Shown here piece after piece: positions 1 through 8,095 of a stretch of DNA of 64,000 bases. Made by a program: the position numbers and the translations under genes. Under the pieces are notes generated by a model. It had not been told where the DNA came from. It worked only from the letters and a program-made list of their open reading frames with translations, and ran no database searches. The stretch's first letter is position 1. Every line of letters starts with the position of its first letter. Origin of the DNA: Chloroflexota bacterium (GTDB lineage: Bacteria > Chloroflexota > Anaerolineae > Anaerolineales > VGOW01); the NCBI GenBank assembly GCA_016875735.1, contig VGOW01000003.1:46701-110700 (forward strand). The letters are read 5' to 3'.

Positions 1-546
1 GCACAGCACGGTGATGAGATTGAGATCGCCGCCCACGAAATCGTCGGCGCCCCGGCCTCGAGCGGCAAAGAGATCGTCGAGGGCGTCCGGCGCGACGCGC
101 GCAAACGAGATGTCGCCCGATGTCTGAGTCGCCGGATCGTATTGGGTGATGTTGACCGCCGGGGCCGCGTTGCACAATCCGAGGCAGGTGGTGCGCTCAA
201 TCGTGTAACGCCCATCGAACGACGTGTCGCCCGGCATCACTTTGGCCCGGCGGCACATGGCGTTGAGAATCGAATCCGCGCCGCGCAAAGCGCAGGCCGG
301 GTCGGCGCACACGCGGAGGATGGTGTTGCCCGCCGGCTCGCGGTAGAACATGGAATAGAAATCGATCACGCCGTGAATGTCGGCCAGCGGCACGCCGAGC
401 GCGCGCCCCACTTCGGCGGCGACGGGTTCGGGCAAATAGCCGTAGAGCGATTGCGCGGCGTGCAGCGCCGGGAGGAGCGCAGTGCGGCCCTGCGGGGCAA
501 GGTCGGCCAACGCGGCGCGCAGAGGAGTCAGATCAAAGTCGGGCAT
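1..546 (-). CDS. nuoE: NADH-quinone oxidoreductase NuoE-type subunit (partial, runs off the left edge)
   Basis: This is the 24-kDa thioredoxin-like [2Fe-2S] subunit of complex I or of a related NAD-dependent hydrogenase/dehydrogenase, acting in the peripheral arm that oxidises NADH. The 182 visible residues start MPDFDLTPLRAALAD and contain the helical N-terminus (LHAAQSLYGYLPEPV). All four cluster cysteines are present: CADPAC (C-x4-C) followed by CLGLC (C-x3-C). No stop is reached before base 1. The frame continues past the usual NuoE length of about 160 residues (tail FVGGDLNLITVLC), so a fusion with a NuoF-like part is possible but cannot be seen. The ATG at 546 is chosen because it gives a normal NuoE N-terminus. 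A palindromic repeat lies about 20 bases upstream. Confidence 0.9.
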   Translation of the reverse strand, partial: MPDFDLTPLRAALADLAPQGRTALLPALHAAQSLYGYLPEPVAAEVGRALGVPLADIHGVIDFYSMFYREPAGNTILRVCADPACALRGADSILNAMCRRAKVMPGDTSFDGRYTIERTTCLGLCNAAPAVNITQYDPATQTSGDISFARVAPDALDDLFAARGRGADDFVGGDLNLITVLC

Positions 547-565
547 ATCGTGAGAGGGTCTCTTG

Positions 566-594
566 GTAGGGGCAGTTCGTGAACTGCCCGATAC
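566..594. repeat. GTAGGGGC-type palindromic element
   Basis: GTAGGGGC starts the element. Bases 570-578 (GGGCAGTTC) pair perfectly with 581-589 (GAACTGCCC) around a 2-base loop. It lies between the divergent nuoE-type and cysteine desulfurase genes. Other elements of this kind are at 14937-15156, 28439-28468 and 51783-51833. Confidence 0.75.
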
Positions 595-624
595 ACGGTT
601 CGTAGTTTACGCAATTCAACGCCA

Positions 625-645
625 GTGTGCAACGGCCTTGCACAC
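625..645. repeat. Perfect 8-bp inverted repeat, possible operator
   Basis: GTGTGCAA (625-632) and TTGCACAC (638-645) are separated by five bases in the divergent intergenic region. A TATAAT hexamer follows at 705-710. A regulator site is plausible, but no regulator can be assigned. Confidence 0.35.
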
Positions 646-738
646 ACAATTCTATCGCCGGATTTGTTCGCGGCGTCTAACACGGGCGCGGAGTGTATTG
701 CAAGTATAATCTCGAAAACTCATCCATTGGAGACTGAT

Positions 739-2004
739 ATGCCCTTCGACCTTCGACGCATCCGAGCGCAGTTCCCCTCCCTGCGCGTCACCGATGATGG
801 CCGCCGCCGACTCTACCTCGACAACCCCGGCGGCACGCAAATTGCCCAACCGGCTATGGATCGGATGACTGCGTATTTGCTCCGCAACAACGCCAATCAC
901 GGCGGCGCGTTCCGCACCTCGGTGGACTCCGACTCCGTTCTGCGCGAAGCCCACGCCGCGATGGCCGATCTGCTCAACGCCGCCTCGCCCGACGAAATCA
1001 TCTTCGGCCCGAACATGACCACCCTCACCTTTTCGATCTCGCGGGCGCTGGGCCGCTGGCTCAAACCCGGCGATGAAATCGTGGTTACCCGGCTCGATCA
1101 CGACGCCGACATCACCCCGTGGACGATGATGGCCGAAGATCGCGGCGCAGTGGTGCGCTGGGTGGATATTCGCGCCGACGACTGCACCCTCGACATGGCC
1201 GACTTCGAGAGCCAGATCGGCGACCGCACGAAAATTGTGGCCTGCGGTTACGCCTCCAACGCAGTGGGCACGATCAACGATGTGAAAGCCGTGGTGGATA
1301 TGGCGCACGCGGCGGGGGCGCTGGTGTTCGTGGACGCGGTGCAGTACGTGCCGCACGGCCCCGCCGATGTGCAAGCATTGGGTTGTGATTTCCTCGCTTG
1401 CTCGGCCTACAAATTTTTCGGCCCGCACACGGGCATTGTATACGGCAAATATGATCTGCTCGACCGGCTGGCCGCGTACAAAGTTCGTCCGGCGGAAAAC
1501 AAGCCGCCTCACAAATTCGAAACCGGCACACAGAATCACGAGGGCATGGCGGGCACGCTGGGCGCGGTGGAATATCTGGCATGGATCGGGGAAACCTTCG
1601 GCGACAAACCTCAAACTCCAAATCTCAAACTTCAAAGGCGGGAGTTGTTGAGAAAGGCGATGCGTTTGATGATGGACTATGAACGGGAGATCAGCCGACG
1701 GCTCATCACCGGGTTGAGCCAAGTTCCGGGACTCAAGGTTTGGGGCGTCACCGATCTCAATCGGCTGGATCGGCGCGTGCCCACCGTGTCGTTCACCCTC
1801 GAAGGCTGGAGTCCGCGCGAGGCCGCCGAGAAACTCGCCGAGCAAAACATTTTCGTGTGGGATGGTAACTATTATGCGCTGGCAATTATGGAGCGGCTCG
1901 ACTTGCAGAAGAGCGGCGGCATGGTGCGCGTGGGCGCGGCGCATTACAACACGCTGGATGAGATTGACGAATTGGTGGAGGCAGTGGGCAGACTAAAAAA
2001 GTGA
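739..2004 (+). CDS. Cysteine desulfurase family protein (VC1184-like aminotransferase class V)
   Basis: This is a 421-residue PLP-dependent fold-type I enzyme of the NifS/SufS superfamily. It most resembles the VC1184-type cysteine desulfurase-like subfamily, so sulfur mobilisation is likely but not certain. The start region (FDLRRIRAQFPSL, then RLYLDNPGGTQ) is typical. The PLP-binding lysine is in SAYKFFGPHTGIVYG at about residue 226, and the C-terminal small domain ends with RVGAAHYNTLDEID. The ATG at 739 is preferred over an in-frame ATG at 625 because the extra 38 residues would overlap the inverted repeat and are not family-like. A TATAAT lies at 705-710. Residues KPQTPNLKLQ (bases about 1607-1640) come from a CAAACT/CAAATCT/CAAACTT word run like the intergenic repeats elsewhere in the window. 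Confidence 0.85.
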   Translation: MPFDLRRIRAQFPSLRVTDDGRRRLYLDNPGGTQIAQPAMDRMTAYLLRNNANHGGAFRTSVDSDSVLREAHAAMADLLNAASPDEIIFGPNMTTLTFSISRALGRWLKPGDEIVVTRLDHDADITPWTMMAEDRGAVVRWVDIRADDCTLDMADFESQIGDRTKIVACGYASNAVGTINDVKAVVDMAHAAGALVFVDAVQYVPHGPADVQALGCDFLACSAYKFFGPHTGIVYGKYDLLDRLAAYKVRPAENKPPHKFETGTQNHEGMAGTLGAVEYLAWIGETFGDKPQTPNLKLQRRELLRKAMRLMMDYEREISRRLITGLSQVPGLKVWGVTDLNRLDRRVPTVSFTLEGWSPREAAEKLAEQNIFVWDGNYYALAIMERLDLQKSGGMVRVGAAHYNTLDEIDELVEAVGRLKK

Positions 2005-2009
2005 CCGGC

Positions 2010-2059
2010 ACAAAAAAGGACAAACGACCGGGTGAGGGGGGGCACCCAGTCGTTCGTCC
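2010..2059 (-). terminator. Rho-independent terminator after tRNA-Arg
   Basis: On the minus strand a 17-bp stem with two imperfect positions (2018-2034 with 2043-2059) is followed by TTTTTT. It ends the tRNA transcript and lies just after the plus-strand desulfurase gene, so it may also slow convergent transcription. Confidence 0.75.
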
Positions 2060-2140
2060 GAGAAAAATAATACCACTTTTAGAAAAAATTGCAAGAGTGT
2101 TTTTGTGAGATTCTGGTTAAGACACTTGGCCGAGATTCTG

Positions 2141-2214
2141 TGCCCCAGGCGTGACTCGAACACGCAGCCTTGGCCTTAGGAGTGCCCTGCTCTATCCTAT
2201 TGAGCTACTGGGGC
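2141..2214 (-). tRNA. tRNA-Arg (anticodon CCT)
   Basis: The 74-nt cloverleaf has a perfect acceptor stem (GCCCCAG/CTGGGGC), D stem GCTC/GAGC, and T arm GCGTG-TTCGAGT-CACGC. The anticodon loop CTCCTAA gives CCT, read as arginine for AGG. The anticodon stem is weak: GGGCA faces GGCCA, so only three of five pairs form. CCA is not encoded. The gene lies downstream of the cyclase gene on the same strand. Confidence 0.85.
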
Positions 2215-2230
2215 GTGCTTCTTAATTATA

Positions 2231-3304
2231 TCACCCGTCCCCTACCACTTCGCCCACCCCATACGCGGCCACCGGCTCCAGCCGCCCGTGTACGGTGATG
2301 GGCTCTCGCCGTTCGGCCCGAACCCGGTCGCCCAGCCGCGCCCGCGTCGCTTCGCTGATCAAAATCTCGCCGCCGGTGGCGGCCTCCTGCAATCGTTTGC
2401 ACACATTCACCGTGTCGCCGATGATGGTGTAATCCATCACCTTTTCCGAGCCGATGTTGCCCACCGTGGCCTCGCCGGTGTTGACGCCGATGCACAGGCC
2501 TAACCCCGACAACCGGCCCCCGCTCCGCTGGCACAAATCAATGAACACGCCCCGCATTTCCACCGCCGCCTTCACCGCATTCAGCGCATCGTCGGGCGAG
2601 GCCAGCGGCGCGCCCCAAAAGGCCATCACCGCGTCGCCAATGAATTTGTCGAACGTGCCGCGATGGGCGAACACCACCCGCGTGAGTTCCGAAAAAATTT
2701 GGTTGAGCGTCTCCACCACTTCTTGAGCAGTGTGCCGGGCAGTGAAAGCGGTGAAGCCGCGAATGTCGGCGAACAACACTGTCACCGGGCGAGTCTCGCC
2801 GCCCAGTTTGAGGTGGCGCTCCGGGTCGGTGAGAATAATATCGGCCACCTCTTCGGCCAAATAGCGGGTGAGCACTTCGCGCAATAGCCGGTTGCGCGCC
2901 TCCACTTGATCGTGCAGAAGTTTGATTCGCAACAACGAGCGCACGCGGGTGAGAAGCAGAATGGAGTTGAACGGCTTGGTAACGAAGTCGTCGGCCCCGG
3001 CCTCCACCGCGCGCAGTTTTTCGTCGTCGCTGTCGAGAGCCGTCACCATCACCACCGGCACGAATTGAGTGGCCGGATCGTTTTTGAGCGCCCGGCACAC
3101 GTCGTAGCCGCTCATGCGCGGCATCTGCACATCGCATAGCACAAGGTCGGGCGGGGAGGCGGTCGCCAACCGTAGCGCCTCGTTGCCGTCGCTGGCCGTG
3201 GCGCACTCGTAGCCCGCGTCCGTCAAATAGGCTTCGAGCAGATCGCGGTTGAGCCAATCGTCGTCCACGATGAGGATTTTGCGAGTTGCAGAGTCGGCGG
3301 CCAT
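2231..3304 (-). CDS. Response regulator fused to a class III adenylate/guanylate cyclase
   Basis: The 357-residue cytoplasmic signalling protein has an N-terminal CheY-like receiver domain (about residues 8-125): acidic pocket D14-D16, phosphoacceptor D58 in LCDVQMPRMSG, and the conserved lysine in VTKPFN. A short helical linker (LLREVLTRYLAEEVADIILTD, split by a loop) leads to a class III nucleotidyl cyclase domain. The cyclase keeps the metal aspartates (LFADIRGFT and GDAVMAFWG), the substrate-contacting lysine (FDKFIGD) and the transition-state Asn/Arg pair (NVCKR), so it should be active. Phosphorylation of D58 presumably controls cyclic nucleotide output. No histidine kinase lies nearby. 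The ATG at 3304 is preferred to an upstream in-frame codon that would lie within the sdh terminator. Confidence 0.9.
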   Translation of the reverse strand: MAADSATRKILIVDDDWLNRDLLEAYLTDAGYECATASDGNEALRLATASPPDLVLCDVQMPRMSGYDVCRALKNDPATQFVPVVMVTALDSDDEKLRAVEAGADDFVTKPFNSILLLTRVRSLLRIKLLHDQVEARNRLLREVLTRYLAEEVADIILTDPERHLKLGGETRPVTVLFADIRGFTAFTARHTAQEVVETLNQIFSELTRVVFAHRGTFDKFIGDAVMAFWGAPLASPDDALNAVKAAVEMRGVFIDLCQRSGGRLSGLGLCIGVNTGEATVGNIGSEKVMDYTIIGDTVNVCKRLQEAATGGEILISEATRARLGDRVRAERREPITVHGRLEPVAAYGVGEVVGDG

Positions 3305-3310
3305 GATCAA

Positions 3311-3353
3311 AAAAGAAATCCGGTCAGCGCTATTGTATCGCACTGACCGGATT
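3311..3353 (-). terminator. Rho-independent terminator of the sdh operon
   Basis: On the minus strand AATCCGGTCAG (3353-3343) pairs perfectly with CTGACCGGATT (3327-3317), followed by TTTCTTTTTTG. It ends the sdhCDAB transcript only about 7 bases before the cyclase ATG. Confidence 0.85.
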
Positions 3354-3359
3354 CGACAA
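3332..3359 (-). promoter_or_regulatory. Predicted sigma-70-type promoter of the cyclase gene, embedded in the sdh terminator
   Basis: On the minus strand TTGTCG (3359-3354), a 16-base spacer and TACAAT (3337-3332). The -10 lies in the loop of the terminator hairpin. Confidence 0.45.
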
Positions 3360-3383
3360 CGCGGGGACCCCGACTCTACATGG

Positions 3384-4103
<720 letters not shown>

Positions 4104-4170
4104 GGCTGGAATTGGAGATTGGAGATTAGAGATTGATAGTTGCCAATCTCTAATCTCCAATTACTAATCT
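4104..4170. repeat. Short-word self-complementary repeat (GGAGATT / AATCTCTAATCTCC), sdhA-sdhB junction
   Basis: Degenerate units of ATTGGAGATT and GGAGATTAGAGATT are followed by their complements (CCAATCTCTAATCTCC, ACTAATCTCTAAT), so the transcript can fold. The repeat fills the whole space between sdhA stop and sdhB start and leaves no ordinary ribosome-binding site. Confidence 0.85.
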
Positions 4171-5967
4171 CTAATACTTCCGTTCCTTCGGCTGGAATTT
4201 GGTGATGGTCACCGGCTTGTTCTCGAAGCGGATGTCGCACCGGGTGACGGCGGCGTCGCGCTTGTCGTCGGCGCGGTAGGCCATGCTGTGGTTGAGCCAG
4301 TTGGCGTCGTCGCGCTCCTGAAAATCTTCGCGGGCGTGGCCGCCGCGAGTCTCGGTGCGGCGCAGAGCGGCGGCGGCGGTCACTTCGGCGAGGTCGAGCA
4401 AACAGCCGAGTTCGAACGTTTCGAGAACGTCGGTGTTGAAGATTTTGCCGGTGTCGTCGGTTTTGATGTTCTTGAATCGCGCCTTCAGTTCGCGCACGCC
4501 CTCCACCGCCTTTTGCATGTCGGGGCCGTTGCGGAACACGCCGACGTAATTGGTCATCATATTTTGCAGGTCGGCGCGAATGGCGGCGGCGCGTTCACTG
4601 CCGCGCCCGGCGCGGATGCGGTCGAACTCGGCGATGGTGTCGGCGGCGGCGGTGATGGGCAGGGGGGCGAAGCCGGCTGGTTTGCAGAAGTCGGCCATCG
4701 CTTTGCCGCCTCGCCGCCCGAAGACCACGAGATCGACGAGCGAGTTCGTTCCCAATCGGTTTGCGCCGTGAACGGAGACGCAGGCGCATTCGCCCGCCGC
4801 GTAAAGCCCGGTGACGACGTTGGTGTTATCGGCCAGCGCCCGGCCATCCGCGTCGGTGGGGATGCCGCCCATGGCGTAATGCGCGGTGGGCTGGATGGGC
4901 ACCGGATCCTTCATGGGATCGATGCCCATGTACACGCGGGCGAATTCGAGAATATCGGGCAGGGCTTTTTCGAGGTGTTCGCGAGTGACATCTCTGCCGC
5001 CGGGCCCGCTCTTGAATTTGTTGATCGTCCCCGGGCGGAAGTCCATGTACACGTAATCTTTGCCGCCGATGCCGCGCCCGGCGCGCACCTCTTCGTAAAT
5101 ACAGCGGCTGCAAATATCGCGCGGGGCGAGGTCTTTCAGCGTGGGCATGTAGCGTTCCATGAATCGCTCGCCTTTGTCGTTGATGAAGATCGCGCCTTCG
5201 CCGCGCGCCGCTTCGGAAAGCAGGATGCCCAGCTTGTAGATTCCGGTGGGATGAAATTGGAAGAATTCCATATCTTCCAACGGCAGGCCGCGCCGATAGT
5301 ACGCCGCCACCGGGTCGCCGGTGAGGGTGTGGGCGTTCGAGGTGACCTTGAACATTTTGCCGAACCCGCCGGAAGCGATGAGCACAGCTTTCGCGTGAAA
5401 GAGGTGCACTTCGCTGTCGGCGACGTTGATGGCGACCACCCCGCGGCACACGTTGTCTTCCACGATAATATCGGTGACGAAGTATTCGTTGAAGAAGTTG
5501 ACTTTGTTTTTGATGCACTGCTGATACAGCGTTTGCAGGATCATGTGCCCGGTGCGGTCGGCGGCTTTGCAGGCGCGCATCACGGCCTTTTCGCCGAAGT
5601 TGGCGGTGTGGCCGCCGAAGCGCCGCTGTTCGATCTTGCCGTCGGGCGTGCGGTCGAAGGGCAGGCCCATGTGCTCCAGTTCGATGATGGCGTCGATGGC
5701 GTCGCGGGCCAGAATCTCGGCGGCGTCCTGATCGACCAAATAGTCGCCGCCTTTCACGGTGTCGTACATGTGCCATTCCCACGAGTCCGGCTCCATGTTG
5801 CCCAGCGCGGCGGCGATGCCGCCCTGCGCCGTGCCGGTGTGCGAACGGGTGGGATACAGTTTGGTGACGACGGCGACGTTCGCGCTTTTGCTGGCGTGCA
5901 GGGCCGCTTCCAGCCCCGCGCCGCCGCCGCCGACGATGATGGCGTCGAATTGATGATGCTTTGTCAT
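4171..5967 (-). CDS. sdhA: Succinate dehydrogenase flavoprotein subunit
   Basis: This 598-residue protein oxidises succinate to fumarate at the membrane surface, feeding the TCA cycle into the quinone pool. The FAD dinucleotide motif is AIIVGGGGAGLEAAL (residues 9-23). The covalent FAD histidine is H43 in SHTGTAQGG. The substrate/capping region has the conserved HGANRLGTNSL block. The C-terminus is basic (VTITKFQPKERKY). The start at 5967 overlaps the sdhD stop by four bases (ATGA). The 25 residues possible upstream are low-complexity His/Arg and are rejected. Confidence 0.97.
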   Translation of the reverse strand: MTKHHQFDAIIVGGGGAGLEAALHASKSANVAVVTKLYPTRSHTGTAQGGIAAALGNMEPDSWEWHMYDTVKGGDYLVDQDAAEILARDAIDAIIELEHMGLPFDRTPDGKIEQRRFGGHTANFGEKAVMRACKAADRTGHMILQTLYQQCIKNKVNFFNEYFVTDIIVEDNVCRGVVAINVADSEVHLFHAKAVLIASGGFGKMFKVTSNAHTLTGDPVAAYYRRGLPLEDMEFFQFHPTGIYKLGILLSEAARGEGAIFINDKGERFMERYMPTLKDLAPRDICSRCIYEEVRAGRGIGGKDYVYMDFRPGTINKFKSGPGGRDVTREHLEKALPDILEFARVYMGIDPMKDPVPIQPTAHYAMGGIPTDADGRALADNTNVVTGLYAAGECACVSVHGANRLGTNSLVDLVVFGRRGGKAMADFCKPAGFAPLPITAAADTIAEFDRIRAGRGSERAAAIRADLQNMMTNYVGVFRNGPDMQKAVEGVRELKARFKNIKTDDTGKIFNTDVLETFELGCLLDLAEVTAAAALRRTETRGGHAREDFQERDDANWLNHSMAYRADDKRDAAVTRCDIRFENKPVTITKFQPKERKY

Positions 5968-6356
5968 GGCATGTTCACTCCGCCGATGATGGCAATGCCG
6001 CCGATGGCTGTGATGACGATCCAGCCGATGAGGATGGCCCAAGCCATAATTTTTTGCGCCGACTTGCTATGGAAATAATCATTGGCAACGTGGCGCAAGC
6101 CGTTCATGCCATGCCCGAAGGCAAAAGCCAGCAAGGCCATATCGTACACACGCCAGGCGGTGATGGCCCAAATCTTCTGCACGTAATTGAGATCAATCGC
6201 GTGCACGCCGACGATCACATCTTTGAGGGCGACATGAATCCACACCAGCGGGATGAGCAGAACGCCGCTGAGGCGCATGAACTGCCACATGCGCGTTTCG
6301 AACGTGGGGGGCGCCGCCGCTTTGCGGACGGTGGGGGTTGAAGAGATCGCGCTCAT
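5964..6356 (-). CDS. sdhD: Succinate dehydrogenase membrane anchor subunit
   Basis: This is a 130-residue hydrophobic protein with three predicted membrane helices (around MRLSGVLLIPLVWIHVAL, IWAITAWRVYDMALLAFAF and the C-terminal WAILIGWIVITAIGG). Histidines in VWIHVAL and FGHGMNGLRH are candidate haem b and quinone-site residues. Of three consecutive ATG codons (6362, 6359, 6356) the third is chosen because GGAGA lies about 7 bases upstream. It follows sdhC at once and overlaps sdhA by four bases. Confidence 0.85.
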   Translation of the reverse strand: MSAISSTPTVRKAAAPPTFETRMWQFMRLSGVLLIPLVWIHVALKDVIVGVHAIDLNYVQKIWAITAWRVYDMALLAFAFGHGMNGLRHVANDYFHSKSAQKIMAWAILIGWIVITAIGGIAIIGGVNMP

Positions 6357-6358
6357 CA

Positions 6359-6778
6359 TCATTCTCCGCAGAGATGCAGGAAGTTGCACTGAATGAGGTT
6401 GTTGCCCATGATGATCGCCGCCGGAATCCACAGAATGATGGTGACGGCGAAAACGATGATTGCCGCTCTCTTTTCGTTTTCATGCGACCATAAATCGGGC
6501 CGGTAATCGAAGACGATGATCTTCAATCCGTTCGCGCCGTGGAAGAGCACTCCGGCCACCAACGCAATTTCGCCGAACATGAACGGCGTGCTTCGATAAA
6601 TGTCGATGGCGTGAGCGTAAAGGCTGGGGGCAAAAAATACGAAAGCCGTGTCCACGATGTGGATGGCGAGGAAGAGAAGCGTGGCGAGTCCGGCGAGGCG
6701 GTGGAAGAGGTAGGCCCAGTTGCCGATGCCGCCCCGATACCGCACACCCTCCCAAAGGGTGCTAATGAAGGTTGCCAT
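6359..6778 (-). CDS. sdhC: Succinate dehydrogenase cytochrome b556 subunit
   Basis: This 139-residue protein has three membrane helices (about residues 24-49, 66-84 and 106-124). The N-terminal WAYLFHRLAGLA matches the SdhC quinone-site region (HRxxG), and FHGANGLKIIVFD contains the haem-ligand histidine. It is first in the operon. An AT-rich sequence with TAAAAT lies upstream on the minus strand (about 6815-6830), but no convincing -35 is visible. Confidence 0.92.
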   Translation of the reverse strand: MATFISTLWEGVRYRGGIGNWAYLFHRLAGLATLLFLAIHIVDTAFVFFAPSLYAHAIDIYRSTPFMFGEIALVAGVLFHGANGLKIIVFDYRPDLWSHENEKRAAIIVFAVTIILWIPAAIIMGNNLIQCNFLHLCGE

Positions 6779-6861
6779 AGATTATCTCCGTGAGATTGGG
6801 AATCGAACGGTGAGATTTTAGCATAAAGGCTTGGCCTTCGGCGAACGGCATTTGTCATTGT

Positions 6862-7326
6862 TTGCAGATAATACTTATCACATTTGGCGTCGGCGTGGGA
6901 GCAATATACTTTCCTTCCTCCGTTGCTTCGTGCTACACTCTGTCCGACTCGCCATTCATTTCGCCGTCGTCCACCCGCGCCGATCTTTCGCAAGATGGCT
7001 TGCTCGTTTTCAACCGCGTCGCCCTCAGCGTCGCCGTCAATCCCAGCGACGAATCCACCGTCGATCCGAACTCGGCGGCCTACAAAGAGTTCGCGGCGAA
7101 GTTCAAAGAAAAGTTCGGGCGCGATTGCTGCGCGCCCTACGCCGCCGAGGCCTACGATGCGGCAATGATTCTGCTCAAGTCCATCGAGTCCGTTGCGGTG
7201 GTGGATGAGAAAAGCCAGCTCATCATCCCTCGGCAAGCATTGGCGCAGGCCGTGCGAAGCACGGCAAACTACGAAGGCGTGTCGGGCACGATCACGTTCG
7301 ACGAGAATGGGGATAGGGTGCCGTGA
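6862..7326 (+). pseudogene. Remnant of a branched-chain amino acid-type (LivK-like) ABC substrate-binding protein
   Basis: Only the C-terminal part is recognisable: residues AAYKEFAAKFKEKFGRD, the YAAEAYDAAMILLKSIE helix, and LAQAVRSTANYEGVSGTITFDENGDRVP. All are typical of the last lobe of type I periplasmic binding proteins (Peripla_BP_6). The upstream half of the frame (6862-about 7010) is Ser/Pro-rich and unlike the family, and there is no signal peptide or lipobox. Full-length members have about 380-420 residues, so this is a 5'-truncated relic. No permease or ATPase genes lie nearby. Confidence 0.7.
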
Positions 7327-7337
7327 GAGAAAAAGAG

Positions 7338-7343
7338 TAGAAT
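7338..7343 (+). promoter_or_regulatory. -10-like hexamer TAGAAT, ATG seven bases later (possible leaderless start)
   Basis: TAGAAT ends six bases before the ATG at 7350. No -35 is evident. The same spacing is seen before the genes at 10350, 19030, 34179 and 58913. Confidence 0.4.
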
Positions 7344-7349
7344 GAAGCC

Positions 7350-8009
7350 ATGAACGCCATCATCCGCCAACCTGCCGTCACACTGGAAACAAAAGGCAAC
7401 GCAACGCACATTGCCATTCGGCTCGAGGCCGATCTGGCCGTGTCGCCGGAGCGAGCGTGGGAGTTGATCGCCCGACTGCTCGCGCGGCAGTTCGGGCCGC
7501 ACTTGCGCGCCGGAAGCCCCGAACTGGTGGTGGGCGATCGGTGGTTGTGGCGTGTGCCGGCCGTTTTGCGCTTTTCGGGATACGGTGATGTCGGCGCGGT
7601 AGATTGGTTCGACGTGGACGCGCAGACCAGTCAGTTTGATCTGCGGCCCGGTCGAGTGGAAGAAGTGGCGCGGCGGGCGTTGGCATTGGCGAACACCATC
7701 CCGCCAGAGGCCGTTCCAGCGGAGTTCAAAGTTCCCGTTCCGGCGGCAGCAGCGCGGCGAAGCGTTACCTCATGGCTCATCGCCAATGTCGGCAATATGC
7801 TGATCGGTGGAGCGCCCCGCCTTATGGAAGGTGAGCCTCCCGTGTGGCAAGTTCCGGTAGTGATGACATCGGAGGGCCGGGAGATTGAAGTGGGCATCGT
7901 TGACGTGAATGCCCAGACCGGGAGCATGGCAGCGAGCGATGCGCTGATTGAACAGATATGGGAGAAAGCCCGTGCGTTTGGCAGTTCCGCACCGCCTTCA
8001 ATGGGCTGA
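7350..8009 (+). CDS. Hypothetical protein with an internal duplication
   Basis: A 219-residue soluble protein of unknown function with no signal peptide or membrane segment. Two segments resemble each other: about residues 55-95 (SPELVVGDRWLWRVPAVLRF, later DWFDVDAQTSQF) and about 148-190 (APRLMEGEPPVWQVPVVMTS, later GIVDVNAQTGSM). The shared pattern is P-x-L-x2-G...W-x-VP...V-D-V-x-A-Q-T. This is reminiscent of small alpha/beta repeat folds such as PepSY, but that is only a structural guess. The gene lies between the binding-protein remnant and a broken kinase gene. Confidence 0.65.
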   Translation: MNAIIRQPAVTLETKGNATHIAIRLEADLAVSPERAWELIARLLARQFGPHLRAGSPELVVGDRWLWRVPAVLRFSGYGDVGAVDWFDVDAQTSQFDLRPGRVEEVARRALALANTIPPEAVPAEFKVPVPAAAARRSVTSWLIANVGNMLIGGAPRLMEGEPPVWQVPVVMTSEGREIEVGIVDVNAQTGSMAASDALIEQIWEKARAFGSSAPPSMG

Positions 8010-8095
8010 GGGATGCTGCCTGCCGGCCTGTGTAGAAATGGTTTTGGCGCAGACGAGATGGACAATGCTTATGCCCTTCTGAGGAGGAAGCGTTG

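Noticed and set aside
142..582. 146-residue plus-strand frame at the left edge
   Set aside because: It is antisense to the NuoE-type gene, whose four cluster cysteines are on the minus strand.
4288..6078. 596-residue open frame antisense to sdhA
   Set aside because: It is a shadow of the GC-rich sdhA gene, with unnatural Gly/Ala/His/Val-rich composition and no motifs.
6862..7326. A complete small secreted protein at this place
   Set aside because: The N-terminal half has no signal peptide and the C-terminal half is the last lobe of a binding protein, so a truncated remnant explains it better.
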